Part shown: positions 15,525 through 24,485 of the stretch, piece after piece | Layout of the letters: each line of letters opens with the position of its first letter | Numbering within the stretch: position 1 is the stretch's first letter | NCBI GenBank assembly: GCA_036824005.1 | Contig: DAITBA010000001.1 | Span: 496,001 to 560,000, forward strand | Reading direction: 5' to 3' | DNA length: 64,000 nt | Source: DAITBA01 sp036824005 | GTDB lineage: Bacteria > Pseudomonadota > Gammaproteobacteria > Burkholderiales > Rhodocyclaceae | Made by a program: the position numbers and the translations under genes | The notes under the pieces: generated by a model | What the model was told of the DNA's origin: nothing | The model's input: the letters and a program-made list of their open reading frames with translations, nothing else | Database searches by the model: none

Positions 15525-18500
15525 TCAGAGCAGCACCCGCTCGATGCCGCCGGCATTGGCCTGGCGTACGTAGTCCTGCAGCCAGTTCGGTCCGAGCAGA
15601 CGCTGGGCCATTTCGACGACGATGTACTCGGCCTGGGCGGCGGCATCCTCGTCGTAGCGGCGCAGACCCTGCAGGCAGGCGGGGCAGGAGGTGAGGATCT
15701 TCAGCTCGCCCTGGAAGCCGTCGGCGCGCAAGCCGGCGGCGCCCTTCTCGATTTCCTCCTGCTTGCGAAACTTCACCTGGGTTGCCACGTCCGGGCGCGA
15801 GACGGCGAAGGATCCCGATTCACCGCAGCAGCGGTCGTTGAGATCCACGCGCTGGCCCATCAGCTGGTTCGCCACCCGGATGCCCGGGTAGGTCTTCATC
15901 GGCGTGTGGCAGGGCTCGTGGTACATGTAGCGCACGCCATCGATGCCGTCGAGCTTGACGCCCTTCTCCAGCAGGTACTCGTGGATGTCGAGCAGCCGGC
16001 AGCCGGGGAAGATGCGGTCGAACTCGTACTTCTGCAACTGATCCATGCAGGTGCCGCAGGAGACGATGACCGTCTTGATGTCGAGGTAGTTGAGCGTGTT
16101 CGCCACGCGATGGAATAGCACCCGGTTTTCCGTGGTGATCCTCTGGCCGGCGTCATCGTCGCCACTGGAGGTCTGGGGATAGCCGCAGCACAGGTAGCCC
16201 GGCGGCAGCACGCACTGGGCGCCGATGTCGAACAGCATCGCCTGGGTCGCCAGCCCCACCTGGGAAAACAGCCGCTCCGAGCCGCAGCCGGGGAAATAGA
16301 ACACGGCGTCGGAATCCTCCGTCACCTTCGCCGGATTGCGGATGACCGGCACGATGGTCCGGTCCTCCAGGCCCAACAAGGCACGGGCAGTCTTCTTCGG
16401 CAGGCCCTGAGGCATCGGCCGATTGACGAGATGGATCACCTGGGCTTTAAGCGTCGGCCGACCCAGGGTTGCCGGTGGACGCCGGCGGCTGTCCTGGGTG
16501 AGCTGCAGCGCGTTGGCGATGCGGTGGCCGAGCCGCTGGGCCGAATAGCCCCAGCCGATCATGGCGGTGCGAATGAGCTTGATGGTGGCCGGGTCGGTGG
16601 CGTTGAGGAAGGCCATGGCCGCTGCCGTGCCGGGGTTGAACTTCTTCTTGCCCTCGCGCCGCAGGAAGTTGCGCATGGCGATGGACACATCGCCGTAGTC
16701 GATGTCCACCGGGCAGGGATGCACGCACTTGTGGCACACCGTGCAATGGTCGGCCACGTCGGAGAACTCGTCGAAGTGGCGCAGGCTGACGCCGCGGCGC
16801 GTCTGCTCCTCGTAGAGAAAGGCCTCGATCAGCAGCGACGTGCCGAGGATCTTGTTGCGCGGCGAGTAGAGCAGATTGGCGCGCGGCACGTGAGTGGTGC
16901 ATACCGGTTTGCACTTGCCGCAGCGCAGGCAGGCCTTGATCGAATCGGCGATGCCGCCGATGTCCGATTGCTCCAGGATCAACGACTCGGCGCCGAGCAG
17001 ATTGAACGACGGCGTGTAGGCGTTGCGCAGGTCCGCCCCGGGCAGCAGCTTGCCTTTGTTGAATCGCCCCTGCGGATCGATGCGCTGCTTGTAATCGGCG
17101 AAGGGACGGATTTCCTCTTCGGTCAGGAATTCCAGCTTGGTGATGCCGATGCCATGCTCGCCGGAAATCACGCCGCCAAGCCCGCGCGCCAGGTGCATGA
17201 TGCGCTTCACGGCGGCATTGGCCTCTTGCAGCATGGCGTAGTTGTCGGAGTTGACCGGGATGTTGGTGTGCACGTTGCCGTCGCCGGCATGCATGTGCAG
17301 AGCGACAAAGACGCGTCCGCGCAAAACCTCGCTGTGAATGCCGTCAATGCGCTCCAGGATCGGGCGATACAGCGCGCCGTCGAAGATCGCCCGCAACTGC
17401 TGTCGCAGCTCCCCCTTCCAGGACACCCGGATCGAGTAGTCTTGCAGGCGGTGAAAAAGCATGAGCGGTGCAGGTAGTGGGACGAGGGGGCGCTCGCCCT
17501 CGCAGACAATGCCCAGCTCGGCGAAGCGCGGCTTCGCTGCGTCGAAGGGCAGATCGAGGTTGTCCAGCAGCCACTGCCAGCGGTAGCGCGTGCGCGCCAC
17601 CAGCTCGAGGGCCGCTTCGCGCCGGTCCCAGATCAGCGCTTCCCGGTCGAGGTCGGCGTCGCCCAGGTGCAGCGGCAGTTCGCCGCGCAGGAACTCCGAC
17701 AGGGCATCGCAGAGGCGCAGCTTATTTGCAATCGACAGCTCGATGTTGATGCGCTCGATGCCATCGCAATACTCGCCCATGCGTGCCAGGGGAATGACCA
17801 CGTCCTCGTTGATCTTGAAGGCGTTGGTGTGGCGGGCAATGGCGGCGGTGCGGGCGCGGTCGAGCCAGAACTTCTTGCGCGTCTCCGCCGATACGGCGAT
17901 AAAGCCCTCGCCATGGCGTGCATTGGCCATGCGCACCACCTCCGACGCCGCGCGCATGACGGCATCCTCATCCTCGCCGACGATGTCGCCGATCAGCACC
18001 ATCTTCGGCCGGCCCGCGTCCTCGATCTTGCGCTTGGCCTTGGTGGCATAGCCGACAGCCTTGACGTAGCGTTCGTCCAGGTGCTCCAGCCCGGCCAGCA
18101 CCGCACCCCCGGGTTTGCCGTCGAGGAAGTTCTTGATCTCGACGATGGAGGGCACCGCCTCGCGCACCTGGCCGAAGAACTCCAGGCAGAACGTACGCGT
18201 GTGCGGCGGCATCCGGTGCAGGATGAAGCGGGCGGAGGTAATGATGCCGTCGCAGCCCTCCTTCTGCACGCCGGGCAGACCGGAGAGAAACTTGTCGGTG
18301 ACGTCCTTGCCCAGCCCGGCGCGGCGGAAGCTGTGCCCCGGAATCTCCAGGATCTGGGCCTCGCCGTAGGGCGTCTTGCCGTCGCGGCGGAAACGCTGGA
18401 TGGAGAAGCGCGCCAGTTCCGTGTCGTGGATCTTGCCCAGGTTGTGGCCAAGTCGCGTCACTTCCAACGGATAGCCGTTTGTGTCCGCCATGCGCCAGGA

Positions 18501-19427
18501 AGCGAGATTGTCGAGCGCCGTTCCCCACAGCACCGCCTTCTTGCCGCCGGCATTCATGGCGATGTTGCCGCCGACGCAGGAAGCATCGGCCGAAGTCGGA
18601 TCACAGGCGAATACGACGCCGGCGGCCTCGGCCGCCTCCATGGCGCGCCGGGTGACGACGCCGGCGCTGCAGTGGATCGTGGCGTAGGGCCGCTCGACGC
18701 CAGGCAGCACGACGTACTCGACCGGGCCGAGCGCGTCGAGCTTCTCGGTGTTGATGACCGCGGAATAAGGCGTGAGCGGCACGGCGCCGCCGGTGTAGCC
18801 GGTGCCGCCGCCTCGCGGAACGATCGACAGGCCGAGCTCGATGCAGCCGCGCACCAGCGGCGCCACTTCCTCCTCGCTGTCCGGACAGAGTACGACGAAG
18901 GGGTATTCGACCCGCCAGTCGGTGGCGTCCGTCACGTGCGTCACGCGCGACAGGCCGTCGAAGCAGATGTTGTCGCGACGCGTGTGGCGCGACAGGGTGC
19001 GCACGACATTGCGCCGCAACCGCTCCACCTCGTCGAAGCGGCCGGCGAAGCTGTCTACCGCCTTGTGCGCGGCTCCAAGCAGCAGCGCGACCTTTCTGCT
19101 GCGCTCGGTCGGCTCGCCATGGTTGGTCAGGGCGTCGTTGGCGCGGCGGCGCTTCTCCACCTCCCGCAACCGGTGGCGCAGGGCACCGACCAGTGCTTCG
19201 CGACGCTGCGGGTTGTCGATCAGATCGTCTTCGAGATAGGGATTGCGCTGCACTACCCAGATGTCGCCCAGCACTTCGTAGAGCATGCGCGCCGAGCGCC
19301 CGGTCACCCGCTCGGTGCGCAGTTCGTCGAGCGCCTGCCACGCCTCGTCGCCGAGCAGGCGAATAACGATCTCCCGGTCCGAGAACGAGGTGTAGTTGTA
19401 GGGAATCTCGCGCAGCCGCACGGTCAT
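15525..19427 (-). CDS. DUF3683 FAD-linked oxidase fused to Fe-S/CCG module (D-lactate dehydrogenase-like)
   Basis: A 1300-aa fusion. The N-terminus (YNYTSFSDREIVIRLLG) is the DUF3683 part. A PCMH-type FAD-binding domain follows with IVPRGGGTGYTGGAVPLTP and ADASCVGGNIAMNAGG, then the FAD-oxidase C domain (LHMHAGDGNVHTNIPV, GVISGEHGIGITK). After about residue 830 come a ferredoxin-like pair (CLRCGKCKPVC and CTVCHKCVHPCPVDI) and two CCG domains (FYFPGCGSERL, CCGYPQ; MYHEPCHTPMK, CCGESGSF). Membrane-associated D-2-hydroxyacid dehydrogenases of the glycolate oxidase GlcD-GlcF type have these parts on separate chains. Likely oxidises D-lactate or a similar acid. The frame is open to 19526; 19427 fits the family N-terminus best. 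Confidence 0.88.
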   Translation of the reverse strand: MTVRLREIPYNYTSFSDREIVIRLLGDEAWQALDELRTERVTGRSARMLYEVLGDIWVVQRNPYLEDDLIDNPQRREALVGALRHRLREVEKRRRANDALTNHGEPTERSRKVALLLGAAHKAVDSFAGRFDEVERLRRNVVRTLSRHTRRDNICFDGLSRVTHVTDATDWRVEYPFVVLCPDSEEEVAPLVRGCIELGLSIVPRGGGTGYTGGAVPLTPYSAVINTEKLDALGPVEYVVLPGVERPYATIHCSAGVVTRRAMEAAEAAGVVFACDPTSADASCVGGNIAMNAGGKKAVLWGTALDNLASWRMADTNGYPLEVTRLGHNLGKIHDTELARFSIQRFRRDGKTPYGEAQILEIPGHSFRRAGLGKDVTDKFLSGLPGVQKEGCDGIITSARFILHRMPPHTRTFCLEFFGQVREAVPSIVEIKNFLDGKPGGAVLAGLEHLDERYVKAVGYATKAKRKIEDAGRPKMVLIGDIVGEDEDAVMRAASEVVRMANARHGEGFIAVSAETRKKFWLDRARTAAIARHTNAFKINEDVVIPLARMGEYCDGIERINIELSIANKLRLCDALSEFLRGELPLHLGDADLDREALIWDRREAALELVARTRYRWQWLLDNLDLPFDAAKPRFAELGIVCEGERPLVPLPAPLMLFHRLQDYSIRVSWKGELRQQLRAIFDGALYRPILERIDGIHSEVLRGRVFVALHMHAGDGNVHTNIPVNSDNYAMLQEANAAVKRIMHLARGLGGVISGEHGIGITKLEFLTEEEIRPFADYKQRIDPQGRFNKGKLLPGADLRNAYTPSFNLLGAESLILEQSDIGGIADSIKACLRCGKCKPVCTTHVPRANLLYSPRNKILGTSLLIEAFLYEEQTRRGVSLRHFDEFSDVADHCTVCHKCVHPCPVDIDYGDVSIAMRNFLRREGKKKFNPGTAAAMAFLNATDPATIKLIRTAMIGWGYSAQRLGHRIANALQLTQDSRRRPPATLGRPTLKAQVIHLVNRPMPQGLPKKTARALLGLEDRTIVPVIRNPAKVTEDSDAVFYFPGCGSERLFSQVGLATQAMLFDIGAQCVLPPGYLCCGYPQTSSGDDDAGQRITTENRVLFHRVANTLNYLDIKTVIVSCGTCMDQLQKYEFDRIFPGCRLLDIHEYLLEKGVKLDGIDGVRYMYHEPCHTPMKTYPGIRVANQLMGQRVDLNDRCCGESGSFAVSRPDVATQVKFRKQEEIEKGAAGLRADGFQGELKILTSCPACLQGLRRYDEDAAAQAEYIVVEMAQRLLGPNWLQDYVRQANAGGIERVLL

Positions 19428-19632
19428 CGGGTAGTGGGGATGGTGAGGGAAAAAGCGCGTATTGTAGAACCGATCGGAACGCAACGGCCGTCCCACGCTG
19501 TCCCGTAGACGTCCGATGCCGGTCAATGTTTCCGGTGACCGGCCCCGATCGTTCGTGCCGCCCTTGCGCCGCGCCGGTAGAATGCCGTGAATGACCGGCG
19601 ATCATCGAGGCCGCCGCGATCCGGAGGTGCCC

Positions 19633-20256
19633 ATGCTCAAGGTTTTCGGCTGTCCCAATACGCGTTCGCTGCGCGTCGTCTGGGCCCTGGAGGAGATCGG
19701 CGTCGACTACGAGTATGTGAAGGTCGATCTGCGCAAAGGCGACGGACGACGTCCGCCTTACATCGACCTGAACCCGACCGGCAAGGTGCCCACGCTGGTG
19801 GATGGTGCCCTGACCTTGTCGGAGTCGGGCGCAATCTTGACCCACCTCGGCGAGCGCTTTCCCGCTGCGGCGCTAGTGCCCGGCGCTGACCGGCCGCTGC
19901 AGCGCGCCGCCTATTTCCAGTGGGCGTTCTTCGTCCTGTGCGAACTGGAACAGCCGCTGTGGACGCTGAGCAAGCATCGCTTCGCGCTGCCGGAGAAATG
20001 GCGCGTGGCGCAGATCGAGGATACGGCGCGTTGGGAGTTCGCCGTTGCGGCCAAGGTCCTGGACAAGCACATGCGGGGCCGGACGTTCGCCGTCGGCGAG
20101 CGCTTCAGCGCAGCGGACATCCTCATCGCCCACACCCTGCTCTGGGCGCGGTCGGCGAAGGTGACGTTCGACTTCCCGGCGCTGGCGAACTATGCCGATT
20201 CCATACTGGCACGGCCAGCGCTGGCGCGCGCCCGGGAACGGGAGGCAACGGCGTAG
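19633..20256 (+). CDS. Glutathione S-transferase family protein
   Basis: A 207-aa cytosolic GST. The N-terminal thioredoxin fold has MLKVFGCPNTRSLRVVWALEE and the cis-Pro/SES glutathione site (GKVPTLVDGALTLSESGAI). The C-terminal helical domain carries FSAADILIAHTLLWA, the usual N-capping box region. ATG 19633 is preceded by GGAGGT five bases away, which rules out the earlier in-frame ATG at 19591. The gene converges with ilvD, 12 bp between stops. The substrate cannot be told from sequence. Confidence 0.92.
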   Translation: MLKVFGCPNTRSLRVVWALEEIGVDYEYVKVDLRKGDGRRPPYIDLNPTGKVPTLVDGALTLSESGAILTHLGERFPAAALVPGADRPLQRAAYFQWAFFVLCELEQPLWTLSKHRFALPEKWRVAQIEDTARWEFAVAAKVLDKHMRGRTFAVGERFSAADILIAHTLLWARSAKVTFDFPALANYADSILARPALARAREREATA

Positions 20257-20268
20257 CGCGGACCGGCG

Positions 20269-22119
20269 TCAACGTTGCAGCTGCGATAGATCCCGCACCG
20301 CGCCCGTGTCGGCGCTGGTGGTCATCGCCGCGTAGGCCTGCAGCGCGGCCGACACCGCGCGCTTGCGATCCTTCGGCTTCCACGCGGCGGTGCCGCGCGC
20401 CGCCTGTGCCTGGCGGCGCCGCTCCAGGGTCTGCTCGTCGACGGCAAGGTGGATGGCGCGCGCCGGAATATCGATCTCGATCGTGTCACCGTCTTCGACC
20501 AGAGCGATGTCGCCGCCCATCGCCGCCTCGGGCGAGGCGTGTCCGATGGACAAGCCGGAGGTGCCGCCGGAAAAGCGGCCGTCGGTGAGCAGGGCGCATA
20601 CCTTGCCCAGGTCCTTCGATTTCAGATAGGAGGTCGGATAAAGCATTTCCTGCATGCCAGGCCCGCCCTTTGGCCCCTCGTAGCGGATGACGACGACATT
20701 GCCCGGACGCACCTGGTCGCCGAGGATGCCGGCCACCGCGTCCTCCTGACTTTCGTAGACCCGCGCCTTGCCCGTGAATCTCAGGATCGATTCGTCCACC
20801 CCGGCCGTCTTGACGATGCAGCCGTTCCTGGCAAGGTTGCCGTAGAGCACCGCCAGCCCGCCATCCTGGCTGAAGGCGTTGGCGCGGTCGCGGATCACAC
20901 CGTGGGTGCGGTCCATGTCCAGCTCCGGATAGCGGCGCGACTGGGAGAACGCGGTCTGCGTCGGGATGCCGCCCGGCGCGGCACGGTAAAACTCGAACAC
21001 GCCGACGTCATGGGCGCGCATGATGTCGTGGTCGTCGAGGGCCGCGCCCAGCGTCGCGCTGTGCACGGTCGGCACGTCGCGGTGCAGCAGGCCGGCGCGG
21101 TCCAACTCGCCCAGGATGCCCATGATGCCTCCGGCACGATGCACGTCCTCGAGATGAACGTCGGCCTTGGCCGGCGCCACCTTGCACAGGCAGGGCACGC
21201 GCCGCGAGATGCGATCGATGTCCTTCATGGTGAAGTCCACGCCGGCCTCGCGCGCAGCGGCAAGCAGATGGAGCACGGTGTTGGTCGAACCGCCCATGGC
21301 CACGTCGAGGCTCATGGCGTTTTCGAAACTCTTGAAGCTGGCCACCGACCGCGGCAGGACGCTGGCGTCGTTGCCTTCGTAGTAGCGCTTCGCCAGTTCG
21401 ACGGCCAGCCGCCCCGCCTTGAGGAAAAGCTGCTTGCGGTCGGCATGGGTGGCGAGCAGCGAACCATTGCCCGGCAGCGCGAGGCCCAGCGCCTCGGTCA
21501 GGCAGTTCATGGAGTTGGCGGTGAACATGCCGGAGCAGGAACCGCAGGTGGGACAGGCGGAGCGCTCGTATTCCTCCGCTTCGCCGTCGCTGACCTTGGC
21601 GTCGGCGGCTTTCACCATGGCGTCGATCAGATCCACCGCGATCACCTTGCCGCCCCAGTTCACCTTGCCGGCTTCCATTGGCCCGCCGGAGACGAATACG
21701 GTCGGGATGTTCAGCCGCAGCGATGCCATGAGCATGCCGGGCGTGATCTTGTCACAGTTGGAGATGCACACCAGCGCGTCGGCGCAGTGGGCGTTGACCA
21801 TGTATTCGACGGAGTCGGCGATCAGCTCGCGCGAGGGCAGCGAGTAGAGCATGCCGCCGTGACCCATGGCGATGCCGTCGTCCACGGCGATGGTGCTGAA
21901 CTCCTTGGCGACGCCGCCGGCGGCCTTGATCTCCCGCGCGACCAGTTGACCGAGATCCTTGAGATGCACATGCCCGGGTACGAACTGGGTAAAGGAGTTG
22001 GCAATGGCAATGATCGGTTTGCCGAAGTCACCATCGCCCATACCGGTGGCGCGCCACAAGGCGCGCGCGCCGGCCATGTTGCGGCCGTGGGTGGAAGTGC
22101 GGGAGCGGTACTCGGGCAT
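20269..22119 (-). CDS. ilvD: Dihydroxy-acid dehydratase
   Basis: A 616-aa enzyme of branched-chain amino acid synthesis, dehydrating 2,3-dihydroxy-isovalerate/-methylvalerate to the 2-oxo acids. Length and sequence match the E. coli-type IlvD: MPEYRSRTSTHGRNMAGARA at the start, ISNCDKITPGMLMA, the Cys-rich SACPTCGSCSGMFTANSMNC cluster region, MGGSTNTVLHLLA and DGRFSGGTSGLSIGHASPEAA. The Fe-S cluster and Mg2+ are bound by those Cys and Asp residues. It is divergent from lgt across a short region with an AT-rich palindrome. Confidence 0.97.
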   Translation of the reverse strand: MPEYRSRTSTHGRNMAGARALWRATGMGDGDFGKPIIAIANSFTQFVPGHVHLKDLGQLVAREIKAAGGVAKEFSTIAVDDGIAMGHGGMLYSLPSRELIADSVEYMVNAHCADALVCISNCDKITPGMLMASLRLNIPTVFVSGGPMEAGKVNWGGKVIAVDLIDAMVKAADAKVSDGEAEEYERSACPTCGSCSGMFTANSMNCLTEALGLALPGNGSLLATHADRKQLFLKAGRLAVELAKRYYEGNDASVLPRSVASFKSFENAMSLDVAMGGSTNTVLHLLAAAREAGVDFTMKDIDRISRRVPCLCKVAPAKADVHLEDVHRAGGIMGILGELDRAGLLHRDVPTVHSATLGAALDDHDIMRAHDVGVFEFYRAAPGGIPTQTAFSQSRRYPELDMDRTHGVIRDRANAFSQDGGLAVLYGNLARNGCIVKTAGVDESILRFTGKARVYESQEDAVAGILGDQVRPGNVVVIRYEGPKGGPGMQEMLYPTSYLKSKDLGKVCALLTDGRFSGGTSGLSIGHASPEAAMGGDIALVEDGDTIEIDIPARAIHLAVDEQTLERRRQAQAARGTAAWKPKDRKRAVSAALQAYAAMTTSADTGAVRDLSQLQR

Positions 22120-22179
22120 AGTGTCCTCACGAATTGGCTGGTCCGGGGCGCAGGGCGGACTGCAGACAGCGGCAAGCGG

Positions 22180-22197
22180 CTAAAATCGCAATTTTAG
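22180..22197. promoter_or_regulatory. AT-rich inverted repeat between ilvD and lgt (possible overlapping -10 elements)
   Basis: CTAAAAT (22180-22186) and ATTTTAG (22191-22197) form a perfect 7-bp inverted repeat with a CGCA loop. Each arm reads TAAAAT outward, a fair -10 hexamer for lgt on the forward strand and ilvD on the reverse strand. No good -35 was found, so this is a candidate divergent promoter element or operator only. Confidence 0.4.
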
Positions 22198-22212
22198 TCC
22201 AATCCTCAGACA

Positions 22213-23034
22213 ATGCTTGTCCATCCCCAGTTCGACCCCGTGGCGTTCAGCGTCGGCCCGGTCGCGGTGCGCTGGTACGGATTGATGTATCTCGTCGGCT
22301 GCGTGCTGTTCGTCGTGCTCGGCCGTTATCGCGCCAGGCGCAACGTGCTGTCGGGCTGGCTGCCGCGGGATATCGACGACCTGTTGTTCTATGGCGTGCT
22401 CGGCGCGATTCTCGGCGGTCGACTGGGCGAAGTATTGTTCTTCCAACCCGGCTATTACTTCGCCCATCCGCTGGAAATCCCGGCCGTCTGGAAGGGTGGC
22501 ATGTCCTTTCACGGCGGGTTTCTCGGCGTGTTGGTGGCTATCACGTTCTACGCCCGCAAGTCGCAGCGGATCTGGCTGGACGTTACCGACTTTGTCGCGC
22601 CGCTGATTCCGCTCGGGCTGGCGGGGGGACGCATCGGCAACTTCATCAACGGTGAGCTGTGGGGCCGGCCAGCGGATGCCTCCTTGCCTTGGGCGATGGT
22701 CTTCCCGCAGGTCGATGCGTTGCCGCGCCATCCCTCGCAGCTCTACCAGGCCGGGCTGGAGGGGCTGACGCTGTTCGTCATCCTGTGGTGGTATTCAGCA
22801 CGGCCGCGAGCGCGTGGCGCCGTGTCGGCGATCTTCCTCATCGGCTACGGTGTGCTGCGCTTCGTCGCCGAGTTCTTCCGCAATCCGGACGAGGGGGTCT
22901 TCGGCGTGCTGACCTATGGCATTTCCATGGGCCAGTGGCTGAGTGTGCCTATGATTGTTGCCGGCATCGCGCTGTTCGTGTGGTCGCAGCGACGCGCAGG
23001 CGCGCCCGGGCCGGGTGGCCGGCCCGCGGCGTGA
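22213..23034 (+). CDS. lgt: Prolipoprotein diacylglyceryl transferase
   Basis: A 273-aa inner-membrane enzyme that transfers diacylglycerol from phosphatidylglycerol to the lipobox Cys of prolipoproteins. The family signature GGRIGNFINGELWGRP is intact. Also present are the N-terminal VRWYGLMYLVG, the catalytic-region segment WKGGMSFHGGFLG, and about seven hydrophobic segments. Length is normal for Lgt. The gene is divergent from ilvD and convergent with the receiver-like gene at 23047. Confidence 0.97.
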   Translation: MLVHPQFDPVAFSVGPVAVRWYGLMYLVGCVLFVVLGRYRARRNVLSGWLPRDIDDLLFYGVLGAILGGRLGEVLFFQPGYYFAHPLEIPAVWKGGMSFHGGFLGVLVAITFYARKSQRIWLDVTDFVAPLIPLGLAGGRIGNFINGELWGRPADASLPWAMVFPQVDALPRHPSQLYQAGLEGLTLFVILWWYSARPRARGAVSAIFLIGYGVLRFVAEFFRNPDEGVFGVLTYGISMGQWLSVPMIVAGIALFVWSQRRAGAPGPGGRPAA

Positions 23035-23046
23035 CGTGCCGAGTCG

Positions 23047-23502
23047 CTAGCAGCAGCTCCGGCTGGCCGGGGCGCTGAGCAGGGAAGTGGGCATGAGCGC
23101 CTGGAGAGAGCGGCGCGCAAAGCTGCGAATTGTCGGCAGCAGGGATTTCGAGAGATCCGCGCGGAAGCTCACTTGCTCCGCGCCGCTATGCTTGGCCGCG
23201 GCATAGGCCCGGGCATCGCCGTTGTCGGCAAAGACGATGATGGCAGGGGCGTAACCGGCAATGTTCAGCCGCCGGATGACGCTGACGATGTTGCGCGCAT
23301 CCTCGCTCCAGCCGAGCACGATGACATCGGGCCGGTGGTGGATTACATGCCGCAGGCCGCTGTTGCAGTCCTGCTCCCATGCCACCAGTTCGAGCTGGCG
23401 CTGCAGGCCGATGAAGAAAGCCGCTGCTTCGCCGAACTTCCTGTCATGGTCGACCAGAAGCACGCGCAGGGGCGGCTGATCGTGACCGACGTGTGTTAGC
23501 AC
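23047..23502 (-). CDS. Receiver-like protein lacking the phospho-acceptor Asp (copy A)
   Basis: A 151-aa stand-alone CheY-like domain. The first acidic pair is present (VLLVDHD, D18 and D20), but the position of the phospho-Asp is Gly64 in PDVIVLGWS. The conserved Thr is Phe (VFADNG), and the usual Lys of LxKP is Arg (SFRADL). It therefore cannot be phosphorylated in the canonical way. It aligns without gaps to the product of 23764-24216 (about 45% identity by eye). No output domain. A role as a protein-binding or phosphorylation-independent regulator is inference. Confidence 0.75.
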   Translation of the reverse strand: MLTHVGHDQPPLRVLLVDHDRKFGEAAAFFIGLQRQLELVAWEQDCNSGLRHVIHHRPDVIVLGWSEDARNIVSVIRRLNIAGYAPAIIVFADNGDARAYAAAKHSGAEQVSFRADLSKSLLPTIRSFARRSLQALMPTSLLSAPASRSCC

Positions 23503-23763
23503 GTTCTTGCTCCAATCTTGTTCTCCGGGATGACCTCACATTACCGTGCGGCAAGGGCGGCGGCTATCCACCGCACGTTGGATCAGGGATGAGACGGGGG
23601 CGAATTGGTGCTAATACTTTCGGTGGGGTCGGTTTGCCTGGCTCTGTTCGGACTGACCGGCGTCGGCATGGCGATAGAGTCAACTCGGCGACGGTAGCCC
23701 AGGCCGCTTTGTCGGGGCCACATACCGCCTATCGTGCGCAATCAATCAGTCGATCGCTTGGTG

Positions 23764-24216
23764 TCACGACATCGCATTGCGAGCTAACGGATACCTGCTT
23801 GCTCCCCGTCGGGAGACAGTTGACGTTCTGCCGAAATGTCGCAGCGCCGACCTGAATACCCGGGCCATGTTACAGCGGTAATGGACGCTGTGAGCGCCGG
23901 AACGTTTTGCCGCGACGAAAGCTCCGAGATTGCCGTCGTCGGCGAATACAATGATTGCTGGTTTGTATTCCGTGTCGCTGAGCCGCCGCAGTTCGCGCAC
24001 GCTCTCGCCCACGTCCCAGCTCCAACCGAACACGACCACGTCCGGGCGCACGTCTTCGGCATAGCGCACGGCGGAGCGGCAATCCGGCAGCCAGGCGACG
24101 AGCTCCATGTTCGGCTGCATGTCCACCAGCAGCCGCGCATCCGCGACGAAACGCCGGTCGTGGTCGATGATCAGCACGCGCTGCATCGGCTCGCTTGTCG
24201 GGCCCGGGGAAATCAT
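23764..24216 (-). CDS. Receiver-like protein lacking the phospho-acceptor Asp (copy B)
   Basis: A 150-aa paralogue of the product at 23047-23502, in the same register: VLIIDHD (D18, D20), Gly64 in PDVVVFGWS in place of the phospho-Asp, PAIIVFADDG, AAKRSGA, and Arg for the conserved Lys (HYRCNM). I start at ATG 24216 because AGAGG lies about 9 bp upstream; the frame opens at 24252 and a shorter start at 24186 is possible. The two copies are 261 bp apart on the same strand and have diverged mainly in their last ~40 residues. Function unknown. Confidence 0.75.
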   Translation of the reverse strand: MISPGPTSEPMQRVLIIDHDRRFVADARLLVDMQPNMELVAWLPDCRSAVRYAEDVRPDVVVFGWSWDVGESVRELRRLSDTEYKPAIIVFADDGNLGAFVAAKRSGAHSVHYRCNMARVFRSALRHFGRTSTVSRRGASRYPLARNAMS

Positions 24217-24485
24217 CGTCTGCCTCTGCTCGAAGAATTGTCTCCGGGGCAACGTTACCCTCGGTGGCGGTGCGGCGATATAGGGGTTCCTCCGTTTCTT
24301 CTGTCAGACGAATTCCTACACAGCGACTGGGCGAGTCGGTTAAGCCCTTGGTGGCAGGACGGCGCGCCGCCGACGGAAATCACTGCTCCGGCCACCCGTT
24401 GCGTCCGACGGCAGCCGACGGTGGCGACGAGCCGCCGCGGCGCGTATCATGGATGCCGCCTTGTGGCGCAAAAAGGGAGGAAACC

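Noticed and set aside
17667..19508. 613-codon forward frame inside the large oxidoreductase gene
   Set aside because: The reverse strand encodes continuous recognised FAD-oxidase domains; the forward frame shows none.
20449..22197. 582-codon forward frame opposite ilvD
   Set aside because: ilvD is unmistakable on the reverse strand over the whole stretch.
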